Shown here piece by piece: positions 7,832-16,946 of a DNA stretch of 64,000 nucleotides; position 1 is the first letter of the stretch, and each line of letters opens with the position of its first letter. The position numbers were made by a program, and so were the translations under genes. The stretch is from Chryseobacterium sp. YIM B08800 (GTDB taxonomy: Bacteria > Bacteroidota > Bacteroidia > Flavobacteriales > Weeksellaceae), in NCBI RefSeq assembly GCF_026163565.1, contig NZ_JAPDKN010000041.1, positions 1 to 64,000 of the forward strand, written 5' to 3'. Below the pieces are notes generated by a model, which was not told the DNA's origin, made no database searches, and saw only the letters and a list, made by a program, of their open reading frames with translations.

Positions 7832-8899
7832 TTAATCTTCCAAAGCATACACCGCAAAACTTGCCAACCAATGATCTCCACCATAATTTCCTTGAAATAA
7901 AAGTGGAAGCCCGTTGTTTAAAAAGATATTTGCTGTTTTTTGAAATTGTTTTTTCAACGGATGATTATCGGGAAGAGACTTAGCAATTCCTTTCATACAC
8001 CAGGCTTTTGTAAAAGATAATCCAACTAAATGTACGGTTTGATAATCACTCAAATCACTTACTACAGGAATTTTCTCGATATTTTCGATACTTCTTTTCT
8101 CATAAAATTGGTCAAGCCATTTTACAAACTCTTTCTGAGGAAGAATTCTTCTCATCAAATCTGCAATTTCCAAACTTGGCGAGAAAAAATCGGAGCCATC
8201 GGGTTCTAGATATGCAGGAGTTTTAGTATTATTTAGATAGAAATATTTTGCCTTTTCAATCAGTTCATTCTCAAAAGTCTTGTCGCCTGTTGCTCTTGCC
8301 CAATCTAATGCAAAAACCATTGCAAACGCTGTGTTTGGATGAACTCCCGTTCTGTTGGGATACGTTTGTTTCGGAAGATAAGTTTTCCATGAATTCAAAA
8401 TTTTGTCTGTCAAAGGTTTTAGATTCTGATGCCAGATTTTTGCTTTCGGGTGATTCCATGTCGTTAATTCTTCATCTAACTTTAATAACCACGCCCAACC
8501 ATAAGTTCTTTCGAAAGTGGTTGTTAACTGATATTTCGTAAAATAATCAGCTTCAGTTTGTAGATTTTCTTTTGTAAATGAATTGTCGAGAATTTTTTCA
8601 ATGTCTTCAGCAACTGATAAGTTCGGTTTTGTTTTTAGTAGTCGAACCAACATCCAATGACCATGAACTGAGCTGTGCCAATCAAAACACCCATAAAAAC
8701 TTGGATGAAGATCTTTCGGGCTCAAAGTTACTTCATTCGCATTATTAATAATGTGTGCTGTTTTGTTCGGATACTCCTGATTGATACAATGAAGCGGTTT
8801 TTCCGATAACTTTATCGCCATTTCATCCGATAATTTCGGGCTTTCCTGGGCAAAAATTAAGAATGGTGAAAATGCAAATGCTAAAAGACTTTTTTTCAT
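7832..8899 (-). CDS. Exported DUF2891-family protein
   Basis: A 355-residue protein with signal peptide (MKKSLLAFAFSPFLIFAQ) and the conserved motifs of DUF2891, including HPSFYGCFDWHSSVHGHWML near residue 66 and a C-terminal GGDHWLASFAVYAL. The repeated aromatic and acidic residues and even helical spacing suggest an alpha/alpha toroid as in glycan-active enzymes, but no activity is established for the family. The export signal places it in the periplasm or outside. Its stop lies 6 bp before the AraC-family gene. Confidence 0.75.
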   Translation of the reverse strand: MKKSLLAFAFSPFLIFAQESPKLSDEMAIKLSEKPLHCINQEYPNKTAHIINNANEVTLSPKDLHPSFYGCFDWHSSVHGHWMLVRLLKTKPNLSVAEDIEKILDNSFTKENLQTEADYFTKYQLTTTFERTYGWAWLLKLDEELTTWNHPKAKIWHQNLKPLTDKILNSWKTYLPKQTYPNRTGVHPNTAFAMVFALDWARATGDKTFENELIEKAKYFYLNNTKTPAYLEPDGSDFFSPSLEIADLMRRILPQKEFVKWLDQFYEKRSIENIEKIPVVSDLSDYQTVHLVGLSFTKAWCMKGIAKSLPDNHPLKKQFQKTANIFLNNGLPLLFQGNYGGDHWLASFAVYALED

Positions 8900-8991
8900 T
8901 CAATAAAAATATAAAAGTAATTCTAGATTTTAAGCATAGTTTTTAAAATTAATCTTAATTGTATTTATCACATAATTATAGCAAAAAAATG

Positions 8992-9025
8992 AAAAATCCG
9001 AACATCAAATAATATTCGGATTTTT
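8992..9025 (-). terminator. Rho-independent terminator after the RsmI-like gene
   Basis: AAAAATCCGAA (8992-9002) pairs with TTCGGATTTTT (9015-9025) around a 12-nt loop, with T runs on both strands. It follows the minus-strand gene ending at 9077 and precedes the DUF2891 gene, separating the two transcripts. Confidence 0.7.
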
Positions 9026-9076
9026 ATTTTGACATTACTTTATTGAAGATTGCTTCACTTTCGGTTCGCAATGACA

Positions 9077-9775
9077 TTATTTTCCTAAGACAAAAACAGC
9101 TGGAATTTTATGTAGTTCCGGTTTTTGTTTTTGCCAGTCTTTAATGGTTTTTGTTTTGATGAACTCATGCTCAGGATCATTGATGTTTGCAGCAATACAA
9201 AGTTTTGTATTAGGCGATAAAAATTTGGTTAAATCTTCGAAAAGCACATTATTTCGATAAGGTGTTTCCATGAAAATCTGAGAATATCCTGTTTTCTGAA
9301 CCATCGATTCCAAATGCATGATCTGCTTTTTCTTTTCGCTTTTATCGATTGGTAAATATCCGTTAAAAGTAAATTCCTGTCCGTTAAAACCGCTTGAAAT
9401 TAACGCTAAAATAATCGAAGAAGGTCCTGAAATTGGAATAACTCTGATGTTTTTTTCGTGACACCATTTTACAATTAAATTTCCTGGATCAGCAATACAC
9501 GGAAGTCCGGCTTCAGAAAGCAGTCCAAAATCCTGTCCGTTGAGCATTCTATCCTGCGCTTCTTTAATATCTGCGTTTTCAGTATATTTATCTAACAAAA
9601 AAAGCTTAAGATCTGACTGTTTTTTTTCCGGCGCAAAGAACTTTACGACTTTTCTGGCTGTTTTTTCGTTTTCAACAAAAAAATAATCCGTCTGCATAAT
9701 ATAATCTTTTATAACAGGCGAAAAATGGCTGATTGAAGTATTTTCTGAAAGATAAGCGGGAAGTAGAAAAAGCAT
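9077..9775 (-). CDS. SAM-dependent methyltransferase, RsmI-like tetrapyrrole methylase fold
   Basis: A 232-residue protein of the SAM-binding tetrapyrrole-methylase fold. Diagnostic segments are LLSEAGLPCIADPGNLIVKW (corresponding to RsmI's 'SDAGTPLISDPG') and VIPISGPSSIILALISSGFN, followed by FNGYLP. RsmI 2'-O-methylates C1402 of 16S rRNA. This shorter protein is a common Bacteroidota paralogue, and its substrate is not certain. It lies 24 bp after the phosphatase gene on the same strand, and the short gap carries a heptad array. Confidence 0.78.
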   Translation of the reverse strand: MLFLLPAYLSENTSISHFSPVIKDYIMQTDYFFVENEKTARKVVKFFAPEKKQSDLKLFLLDKYTENADIKEAQDRMLNGQDFGLLSEAGLPCIADPGNLIVKWCHEKNIRVIPISGPSSIILALISSGFNGQEFTFNGYLPIDKSEKKKQIMHLESMVQKTGYSQIFMETPYRNNVLFEDLTKFLSPNTKLCIAANINDPEHEFIKTKTIKDWQKQKPELHKIPAVFVLGK

Positions 9776-9783
9776 TTTTGGTA

Positions 9784-9818
9784 AGTTATGAGTTGTGAAT
9801 TATGAGTTTTGAGTTTTT
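9784..9818. repeat. Heptad array, 5 units, across the phosphatase stop codon
   Basis: Units AGTTATG, AGTTGTG, AATTATG, AGTTTTG, AGTTTTT run without a break from the intergenic gap into the 3' end of the phosphatase gene, whose stop codon is at 9800-9802. A change in copy number would alter the last residues of that protein. Same 7-bp period as the other arrays in the window. Confidence 0.55.
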
Positions 9819-10270
9819 GAAATGAGAAGTTTTTCAGCGATTTTTTCGCAGGCTTCATCTAATTGATGATAGACTTTTTCAAAACCATCGATTCCGTCCC
9901 AATAAGGATCGGGAACTTCTCCTGAAGCATGATTAAGATCTGCGGCTTCCATCAATAATGAAATTTTGCTTCGCTGCTCTTCGTTTTGAGCTAAAGAAAT
10001 TACATTTTTCAAATTATTCAAATCCATACAGTAAATTTTATCAAAGTGATTTAGATCTTCTGTAGTAATCGGTCGGGAAAGTTGTTTTGAAATATCAATT
10101 CCGTATTTGGCAGCGGTTTTTACCGATCTTCTATCAGGATTGCTTCCCTGATGCATATCGATTGTTCCGGCAGAATCTACTATAAAATCTTCAGGAAGTT
10201 TTGATCTCATAATTCCTTCTGCTAAAGGACTTCTGCAAATATTTCCGAGACAGACCATTAAAATTTTCAT
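9800..10270 (-). CDS. Low-molecular-weight protein-tyrosine phosphatase
   Basis: A 156-residue enzyme with the N-terminal P-loop CLGNICRS (Cys7 nucleophile, Arg13) and the C-terminal general-acid loop DPYWDG, both diagnostic for LMW-PTPases. Length is normal for the family. It is cytoplasmic and probably dephosphorylates tyrosine on proteins such as polysaccharide-export kinases, but no such partner lies nearby. It precedes the RsmI-like gene in a two-gene minus-strand unit. Confidence 0.92.
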   Translation of the reverse strand: MKILMVCLGNICRSPLAEGIMRSKLPEDFIVDSAGTIDMHQGSNPDRRSVKTAAKYGIDISKQLSRPITTEDLNHFDKIYCMDLNNLKNVISLAQNEEQRSKISLLMEAADLNHASGEVPDPYWDGIDGFEKVYHQLDEACEKIAEKLLISKTQNS

Positions 10271-10326
10271 TTCAATATCATTTACAATTTAATTAATAAA
10301 ATTTTCTTCAAACAAAGCTAAATAAA

Positions 10327-10352
10327 AAAGGAGAATAAGCCTATTCTCCTTT
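10327..10352 (-). terminator. Rho-independent terminator of dnaA
   Basis: AAAGGAGAATA (10327-10337) and TATTCTCCTTT (10342-10352) form a perfect 11-bp stem with a 4-nt loop. On the minus strand it is followed by a T run (A run at 10324-10329). It closes the dnaA transcript. Confidence 0.85.
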
Positions 10353-10373
10353 CTATAAATATTTTGTACAGAA

Positions 10374-11828
10374 TTAATTTTTGATTTTTTCTGTTAAGTC
10401 TTTTACGTATTTCTTAATTTCTTTATCAATTTTAGAAACGTCTTTTATGGTATCGCAAGCGTACATTACTGTTGAATGATCTTTACCTCCCATTTCTTCA
10501 CCAATTTTACTAAAAGTAGCATTGGTATATTCTTTTGAAAAATACATCGCCAATTGTCTAGGAAGGGCAATTTCTCTTTTTCTTGTTTTAGATAAAAGCT
10601 GCTCTTTTTTAATCCCGAAATAATCGCAAACTACATCCTGAATATAAGGAATATTAATCACTTTTTTCTGGTTAGCCGCAATCTTATTAATCGTTTCTTT
10701 TAATAATTCTAAGCTTAAATCTGATTTATAAATCGTAGAATAAGCGATTACAGAATTAATAATTCCGATCAATTCTCTTACATTGGTTTTCGCTTCTGCA
10801 GCAAGGAAATCAAGCATATCTTCGGTAAGAACGATACCGTCTCTGCTTAATTTAGCCTGAATAATCTGTTTACGTGTATTTAAATCCGGAGATTTGATCT
10901 CTGCAGAAAGTCCCCATTTGAAACGGGAAACAATCCTGTCCTGAATATCCATAATATCAACCGGAGCCTTATCTGAAGTAAGGATAATCTGTTTTCCATT
11001 TTGATGCAAATAATCAAAAATATGGAAGAAACTGTCCTGAGTTGCAGATTTACCTGACAAGAACTGAATATCATCAATAATCAGAACGTCTACCATTTGA
11101 TAAAAATTGGCAAATTCTGTCTGTTTATGAGCTTTAGCAGCCGAAATAAATTGCTGAATAAATTTTTCAGATGATAAATAAAGAACTACTTTATCCGGAA
11201 ACTGACTTTTCACCTCCAAACCTACAGCCTGACCTAAGTGCGTTTTACCAACACCATAACCTCCATATAAAAATAAAGGGTTAAAAGCAGTTGCTCCTGG
11301 TCTTTTTGCGATTGATCTTGCAACGGTAGAAGCAAACTTGTTGCTTTCACCTTCTACATAGTTATCAAAAGAAAAATCTGCTTTAAGGTTAGAATCAATA
11401 TTTACTTTTCTAATTCCCGGAACTACAAAAGGATTCACAATATTTCCGGAAAATCCTTGAGGCATGGTTTCCTGAACTTTCGGAGTGGAAACAGACTTCC
11501 CTTTCATATTCATGGTAACCGGTCTTTCTAAACCGCTTGGTTTATTTTCCATTACCGAATACCAAAGTTTTACTCCTTTACCGATATTTTTCTTTAGAGC
11601 AGCAGAAAGCAATGACAGATAGTTATCTTCAATATATTCTTTGTAAAAATCACTCGGAACCATCAACGTAAGATTGTTCTCAACCAACGAAATTGGTTGT
11701 ACTTTGTCGAATAGTAAATCGAAAGATTTTTCAAGTTTTTTAAGATCAGAATTATCTTCAGCTGCGTTAAGATTATCACGCATAAACTGAAGGCACTTCT
11801 GCCAAATCATCATTAAATTTTCATCCAT
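10374..11828 (-). CDS. dnaA: Chromosomal replication initiator DnaA
   Basis: A 484-residue DnaA with all four domains: N-terminal domain I (WQKCLQFMRDNL), a variable linker, the AAA+ ATPase with Walker A GGYGVGKTHLG (Lys195) and Walker B DDIQF, and the C-terminal DNA-binding helix-turn-helix with MGGKDHSTVMYAC. It binds DnaA boxes and opens oriC. The open frame extends 48 codons upstream, but those codons are spacer-like, so MDENLMMIWQ at 11828 is the start. No box cluster typical of an origin was seen next to it. It is divergent from the thioesterase gene. Confidence 0.97.
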   Translation of the reverse strand: MDENLMMIWQKCLQFMRDNLNAAEDNSDLKKLEKSFDLLFDKVQPISLVENNLTLMVPSDFYKEYIEDNYLSLLSAALKKNIGKGVKLWYSVMENKPSGLERPVTMNMKGKSVSTPKVQETMPQGFSGNIVNPFVVPGIRKVNIDSNLKADFSFDNYVEGESNKFASTVARSIAKRPGATAFNPLFLYGGYGVGKTHLGQAVGLEVKSQFPDKVVLYLSSEKFIQQFISAAKAHKQTEFANFYQMVDVLIIDDIQFLSGKSATQDSFFHIFDYLHQNGKQIILTSDKAPVDIMDIQDRIVSRFKWGLSAEIKSPDLNTRKQIIQAKLSRDGIVLTEDMLDFLAAEAKTNVRELIGIINSVIAYSTIYKSDLSLELLKETINKIAANQKKVINIPYIQDVVCDYFGIKKEQLLSKTRKREIALPRQLAMYFSKEYTNATFSKIGEEMGGKDHSTVMYACDTIKDVSKIDKEIKKYVKDLTEKIKN

Positions 11829-11933
11829 TTTTATGCCCTGATTAATTCTTTGGTTAGTCGTTTTTACGAGGAAGACAAAGGTCTCATTTTTTATTTTCAA
11901 AAAAAAATATTTCGCATATTGATTATTTAAAAA

Positions 11934-11941
11934 TATATTTG
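11934..11941 (+). promoter_or_regulatory. -7 promoter element of the thioesterase gene
   Basis: TATATTTG fits the Bacteroidota -7 consensus TAnnTTTG and lies 22 nt before the ATG at 11964. A TTCG at 11911-11914 is a weak -33 candidate at the expected distance. Confidence 0.5.
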
Positions 11942-11963
11942 TATGTATAATTAAGAGATAAAA

Positions 11964-12383
11964 ATGATACACTCAACACACTCATTACGAGTACGTTACG
12001 CAGAAACAGACCCCATGAAATACGTCTATTACGGCAATTATGCAACCTATTTTGAATTAGGTCGCGTGGAACTTTTTCGAAGCATCGGCATCTCTTATGA
12101 CGAGATAGAAAAGCAAGGAATTTGGCTTCCGGTTTCTGATTATAAAATTAAGTATTTAAAACCAGCACTATACGATCAAAAATTAGAAATTCACACTTTT
12201 ATGAGAAAAATTCCGGGAGTAAGAATTGAATTTGAATATGAAATTTACAACGAAGAAGGTACTAAAATCACAGAAGCTTCCACTACTCTATTTTTTTTGA
12301 ATGCTGAAACCAATAAAGTCATAAAATGTCCGGATTTTTTAATGAAATTAATTGAAGAAAACTGGAAAGAAGAAAATCATTAA
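11964..12383 (+). CDS. Acyl-CoA thioesterase, YbgC/4HBT hotdog family
   Basis: A 139-residue single-hotdog protein with the 4-hydroxybenzoyl-CoA thioesterase signature RVRYAETDPMKYVYYGNYAT, where the Asp is the family's catalytic residue. Such enzymes hydrolyse acyl-CoA thioesters in the cytoplasm; chain preference cannot be read from sequence. It is transcribed away from dnaA and is followed by the DUF2339 gene 65 bp on. Confidence 0.88.
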   Translation: MIHSTHSLRVRYAETDPMKYVYYGNYATYFELGRVELFRSIGISYDEIEKQGIWLPVSDYKIKYLKPALYDQKLEIHTFMRKIPGVRIEFEYEIYNEEGTKITEASTTLFFLNAETNKVIKCPDFLMKLIEENWKEENH

Positions 12384-12448
12384 ATATGATTTAAGGTTTT
12401 TAAACGACTAAATTTTCAAATCACTATATTTGGTAGTAAATCAAGCCA

Positions 12449-14650
12449 ATGATTTATGCACTTATCATAATATTAATTGTAATAGTTATTTTAGTTTATC
12501 AAAAGCTGAACAGAAAGATTCAAATTCTGGAACAGAAGATAAATGATTTATCGAAAGACAAAATAACAACTGAGCAACTTTTAGAAATTCCCCAGGAAAC
12601 AATCAGGGCTGAAACTTTACCGACTGATAAAATTGATCTTGAACAAAAAGCAATTCCTGAAATCATTGAAGGAGATTCAGAACCTGAAAAAGACTGGCTG
12701 ACTCCTCTTTTTGATTTTATTAAGCAGAATGTTCTTACAATTATCGGAATCTTTACATTGGTTTTAGGAATCGGGTATTTTGTAAAGTATGCCATCGATA
12801 AAAACTGGATTGGCGAAAGCGCAAGAATAGGCATTGGTTTTCTGGCAGGGTTTATTCTTATCATCACCGCTCATTTTATCAGGAAAAATTACACTATTTT
12901 CTCATCCATTATTATGGGCGGCGGAATTGCTGTGCTTTATTTTACCACAACGATTGCATTCAGAGAATATCATTTGTTTACGCAGAATACGGCATTTGTA
13001 ATTACTTGTGCGATTACTCTGCTTTCGATTTTCCTTTCTTATCGTTATAACAGTGAGACACTGATTATTTTCTCTTTGTTCGGAGGTTTTCTGGCACCGT
13101 TGATGATCAGTACAGGGCAAAGCAATTATATTTTCCTTTTTACTTATTTATCTCTTTTAAATATCGGAATGCTGATTACCGTTTATTTGAAAAACTGGAA
13201 AAGTGTAGGCTGGATCGCTTTTATTTTCACGGCAATCTACCTTTATTTCTGGACCATCGAAAAAACCGATCTTACAAGTATTTTATTTTACATTGTTACT
13301 TATATTATATTTTACGCTTTTGCACTTCAGAACTATTTTAAAATCAGCCAGCTTTCTAAGCTTGATATTTTAATGTTGGTTCTGATTAATTTTTCAAGCA
13401 TTATCGGATTGGTTTATATCTTTTCTATTTTAAAATATGAACCTTTAAGTGTTTTCCCGCTCAGCTTTGCGCTCATCAATATCTTTTTTGCGTTCAGAGA
13501 ATATCAGAATAAAAAGTTTAAAAGAAATTATTCCGTTTTTGCAGGAATCGGAATCAGTCTTTTGACTTTGGCTGTTGCATTACAATTTAAAACCCATCTT
13601 ATCACGAGTGTTTGGGCAATTGAAGCTTCTCTTTTATTATATATATGGAAAAAAACCGATCACAGTATTTTCAAAATATTTTTCTATCTGCTTTTTCCGT
13701 TGGTTATTTTGTCTCAAATGATAACCTGGACTGAGTATATAAATAATGAAAGACATTTGACTTTAATTTTCAATCCTGTTTTTCTAACGAGTTTGGTGGT
13801 TATTGCAAGTTGTTTTTTCAATTTAATTTTGCTGAAGAAAGAATCTAAAGAAAAAAATGATACCGAGTTTTTTGAAAGCGCCTTTAAAGTTTTATGCTTT
13901 GGAGCGATTTACTTTTCTATTTTATTTGAATTGATTTATCAGCTTTCTTCTCAAAATTTTGTTGTTATCATTACGTACAGCTTTTTATACAGCTTTGTTT
14001 TTACAAGTTTATTACTCATACTAAAGAAAAGCTTAAGCATTTCAGAAGACTTAGAAAACCTGTTGATTTATGGCTTGTTGTTTTTATTTATTGCGCACAT
14101 TACAAATTCACAAATTGTAAACGCAGTAATAGCAAAGGAAATTAGATTAAGTTTCTATTGGATTCATTTGATTTATTTGGCGCCGCTTTTATATTTAATT
14201 ATAAAACTGATTCCACAATCAGAGTTTCTAAAGCAAAAAGCCGGTTATTTACTTGTTTCATTAGTTTGCACCCTTTCTGTAAGTTTTGAGCTCTATCGAA
14301 TTTATATTTTCTCAAACAATACGACTTCTCAAAATATCATGCAGCTGCAAGAGCATTTCAGTATTCTGTATCTTCCTATTATTTGGGCAGTTTTATCATG
14401 CGGATTTATTTTTGCAGGTCTAAAGAAGAATATTACAGAACTCAATAAAATTGGTTTTGGTCTACTTGGGATTACCATTCTTAAATTATATCTCTATGAT
14501 GTTTGGCAAATGGATAACGTTTCTAGAATTATCGCTTTTATTATTTTAGGTATTATTTTGTTGTTAAGCTCATTTATGTTTCAAAAATTTAAAAACATGC
14601 TTAAAAATTTAGTTGAAAATAGTGAGAATTCTATCGATAAGGATATTTAA
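12449..14650 (+). CDS. DUF2339 polytopic membrane protein
   Basis: A 733-residue membrane protein. A single N-terminal helix and a coiled, charged linker (QKLNRKIQILEQKINDL) are followed from about residue 95 by around twenty hydrophobic segments. The region KNWIGESARIGIGFLAG and the stretch around GGGIAVLYF are typical of DUF2339. No function is established for the family, and nothing in the neighbourhood suggests one. It probably shares a transcript with the thioesterase gene upstream. Confidence 0.8.
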   Translation: MIYALIIILIVIVILVYQKLNRKIQILEQKINDLSKDKITTEQLLEIPQETIRAETLPTDKIDLEQKAIPEIIEGDSEPEKDWLTPLFDFIKQNVLTIIGIFTLVLGIGYFVKYAIDKNWIGESARIGIGFLAGFILIITAHFIRKNYTIFSSIIMGGGIAVLYFTTTIAFREYHLFTQNTAFVITCAITLLSIFLSYRYNSETLIIFSLFGGFLAPLMISTGQSNYIFLFTYLSLLNIGMLITVYLKNWKSVGWIAFIFTAIYLYFWTIEKTDLTSILFYIVTYIIFYAFALQNYFKISQLSKLDILMLVLINFSSIIGLVYIFSILKYEPLSVFPLSFALINIFFAFREYQNKKFKRNYSVFAGIGISLLTLAVALQFKTHLITSVWAIEASLLLYIWKKTDHSIFKIFFYLLFPLVILSQMITWTEYINNERHLTLIFNPVFLTSLVVIASCFFNLILLKKESKEKNDTEFFESAFKVLCFGAIYFSILFELIYQLSSQNFVVIITYSFLYSFVFTSLLLILKKSLSISEDLENLLIYGLLFLFIAHITNSQIVNAVIAKEIRLSFYWIHLIYLAPLLYLIIKLIPQSEFLKQKAGYLLVSLVCTLSVSFELYRIYIFSNNTTSQNIMQLQEHFSILYLPIIWAVLSCGFIFAGLKKNITELNKIGFGLLGITILKLYLYDVWQMDNVSRIIAFIILGIILLLSSFMFQKFKNMLKNLVENSENSIDKDI

Positions 14651-14763
14651 AATCTTTAATAAACTATGATTCATCAACATTTTACAATTAATCTAAAATT
14701 TTACTTGATATTTTACAAAAAGTAAGTATATTTATCACGTTTTTAACGTTTATATTATTAATT

Positions 14764-15198
14764 ATGAAAAAAGTCCTATATTCCCTTTTCATCTTTGCTT
14801 CTGCCACACTATTTGCTCAGAAAAATACAAAAGTAAAATTTGCTGTTTTAGAAGACATGGTGGGTACAACAACATTGTTTGAAAACCAAAAACAATATAT
14901 AAAAAGTACACAGGCATACAAGAGTGCCAATTTACCTCAAAAACTTAAAAAATTCAGCTTTATTGCAGATCAAGGTCTTACCGAGGTTAAGCTTAAAAAT
15001 GATGCAGGTATTTTAGACAATATAAGTTTGGCACAGCTTAATGAACAAAACAATCTTCCTAAAAATACTCCTGTTATCATCGAAGGATATGAGTTTAAGG
15101 ATACCGCAATGAGAATATTTGCAGAAATTGCACAAGTAGTAGACGTTAAAGACTACAACGGTGTAAAATCTCTATTCATTACTACAACAAGGAAATAA
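14764..15198 (+). CDS. Exported protein of unknown function
   Basis: A 144-residue protein with a good signal peptide (MKKVLYSLFIFASATLFAQ) and no motif I recognise. The mature part is Lys-rich and alternates short strands and turns; it has no cysteine and no membrane segment. It is followed within 20 bp by a strong terminator and preceded by 113 bp of AT-rich spacer, so it is likely a single-gene transcript. Confidence 0.7.
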   Translation: MKKVLYSLFIFASATLFAQKNTKVKFAVLEDMVGTTTLFENQKQYIKSTQAYKSANLPQKLKKFSFIADQGLTEVKLKNDAGILDNISLAQLNEQNNLPKNTPVIIEGYEFKDTAMRIFAEIAQVVDVKDYNGVKSLFITTTRK

Positions 15199-15210
15199 AA
15201 AATAAGATTT

Positions 15211-15247
15211 AAAAAAAACGGATGCTCTTTTGAACATCCGTTTTTTT
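15211..15247. terminator. Bidirectional rho-independent terminator
   Basis: CGGATG (15219-15224) pairs with CATCCG (15235-15240), flanked by eight A on the left and seven T on the right. It therefore terminates both the exported-protein gene on the plus strand and rarA on the minus strand. Confidence 0.85.
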
Positions 15248-15251
15248 GTGA

Positions 15252-16529
15252 TTAATATTTGTTAGTCCATTTTTTCTTAAGCTCGTCGTAGATTTTCTTT
15301 TCGGTGGCATTATTTCCGGGTTCATAAAACTTAGCATCTTTTATTTCCTCCGGCAGAAAATCCTGATCTACAAAATTCCCTTCAAAAGAATGGGCATATT
15401 TATATTCTTTACCATAATCTAAATCTTTCATCAGCTTTGTCGGAGCGTTTCTCAAATGTAAAGGCACAGGAAGATTTCCGGTCTTCTTCACAAAAGCCAA
15501 AGCATCATTAATTGCCATATAAGCAGAATTACTTTTGGGTGAAACCGCAAGATAAATAGCCGTTTCGCTCAGTAAAATTCTTGCTTCAGGATTTCCAATA
15601 ACATTGATCGCCTGAAAACAGTTATTGGCAATAACTAAAGCATTCGGATTGGCCAAACCAATATCTTCAGAAGCAAGAATAAGCATTCGTCGTGCAATAA
15701 ACTTGATATCTTCACCACCTGCAATCATTCTTGCCAACCAATAAACTACGCCGTTTGGATCGCTTCCACGCATCGATTTTATGAAAGCCGAAATAATATC
15801 ATAATGTTGTTCGCCATTTTTATCATAAAGCGCCATCGTTTCCTGAAGAACCGACATCACATCATCGTTTGAAATTTCTTTAGTATCAGAATTTTTAAAC
15901 TGATTCAAGACCAGTTCTACAGAATTAATCAACTTTCTGCCATCACCTCCGGAATATTGTATGAAAGCTTGTTTTTCTTTAATTGTAAAATCAGTTCCTT
16001 CATCTTTATTAAACCTTTCAGATGCAATATCAATAAGCTCTTCCAGTTTTTCGTGGCTTAAAGCTTTCAATATATAAACCTGACTTCTTGAAAGCAATGC
16101 AGATACCACTTCAAAACTTGGATTTTCGGTAGTGGCGCCAATAAGAACTACCCAACCTTTTTCTACGGCATGAAGAAGAGAATCCTGTTGAGATTTATTA
16201 AAACGGTGAATCTCATCAATAAAAAGAATGGGTGATTTTCCCGAAAAAAGATTTTGCTTTTTGGCATCTTCAATCACATCACGCACATCTTTTACCCCAG
16301 AAGAAACTGCAGAAAGTTTAAAAAACTTCCTACCCGATTTTTCCGAAATAATTTCCGCCAAAGTCGTTTTCCCCGTTCCCGGAGGTCCCCAAAGGATAAG
16401 AGAATTTAAGGTGTCATTTTCCAGCATTTTCCGGATGGTACCTTTTTCACCGGTAAGATGCTCCTGCCCTAAAACTTCATCTAAGGTTTTTGGTCTTAAT
16501 CTTTCTGCTAAAGGAGTGTTGTGATTCAA
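15252..16529 (-). CDS. rarA: Replication-associated recombination protein A (RarA/MgsA ATPase)
   Basis: A 425-residue AAA+ ATPase of the clamp-loader-like RarA/WRNIP1 family. Walker A is GPPGTGKTT (48-56) and Walker B ILFIDEIHRFNKSQQD (101-116). The C-terminal tetramerisation region contains RGSDPNGVVYWLARM and SEDIGLANP. It acts on stalled replication forks and single-stranded DNA gaps together with SSB and RecA. Length and motifs are complete. It converges on the exported-protein gene through the shared terminator. Confidence 0.95.
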   Translation of the reverse strand: MNHNTPLAERLRPKTLDEVLGQEHLTGEKGTIRKMLENDTLNSLILWGPPGTGKTTLAEIISEKSGRKFFKLSAVSSGVKDVRDVIEDAKKQNLFSGKSPILFIDEIHRFNKSQQDSLLHAVEKGWVVLIGATTENPSFEVVSALLSRSQVYILKALSHEKLEELIDIASERFNKDEGTDFTIKEKQAFIQYSGGDGRKLINSVELVLNQFKNSDTKEISNDDVMSVLQETMALYDKNGEQHYDIISAFIKSMRGSDPNGVVYWLARMIAGGEDIKFIARRMLILASEDIGLANPNALVIANNCFQAINVIGNPEARILLSETAIYLAVSPKSNSAYMAINDALAFVKKTGNLPVPLHLRNAPTKLMKDLDYGKEYKYAHSFEGNFVDQDFLPEEIKDAKFYEPGNNATEKKIYDELKKKWTNKY

Positions 16530-16678
16530 GATTTTATCTATTTGAATTTTAAATATTTGGCGAAAGTAAACAGAATTGATAAAGCTATCAATTGATCCGA
16601 CGAATCATTTGTTTACTCTCTGAAACTTCAAACAAATTTAAACTAAATTTCAATTTTTTACCCTACTTTTGCAATGTT

Positions 16679-16921
16679 TTGAAACTTTCATTTAACAAAA
16701 TCATCACTTCTCCTTTGGTAATTCTCATCAAATTTTACCAATGGTTTATTTCGCCCTTACTTCCCAAGAATTGCCGATACGAGCCTACCTGTTCACATTA
16801 TATGGTAGAATCTCTGCAAGTTCACGGTATTTTTAAAGGATTTTGGTTGGGTGTAAAAAGAATTTCAAAATGTCATCCTTGGGGCGGAAGCGGTTATGAT
16901 CCTGTTCCTCCAAAAAAATAA
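16679..16921 (+). CDS. yidD: Membrane protein insertion efficiency factor YidD
   Basis: An 80-residue protein with one amphipathic, membrane-associated N-terminal segment and the YidD core: [20 protein letters not shown], then [12 protein letters not shown]. YidD assists YidC-dependent membrane insertion. I start at TTG 16679 ([12 protein letters not shown]), which fits the usual length. The in-frame ATG at 16592 would add 29 unconserved residues and lies upstream of a TAnnTTTG element (TACTTTTG, 16664-16671). If that element is used, the message has almost no 5' leader. lgt follows after 25 bp in the same direction. Confidence 0.85.
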   Translation: MKLSFNKIITSPLVILIKFYQWFISPLLPKNCRYEPTCSHYMVESLQVHGIFKGFWLGVKRISKCHPWGGSGYDPVPPKK

Positions 16922-16946
16922 AATATTCAATAATAAACAAATAAAA

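Noticed and set aside
11829..11972. 48-codon upstream extension of dnaA
   Set aside because: The translated sequence is hydrophobic spacer-like and reaches into the divergent gene; DnaA begins at MDENLMM.
16592..16678. Upstream ATG start for yidD
   Set aside because: The added 29 residues are not YidD-like and a -7 promoter element lies inside this stretch.
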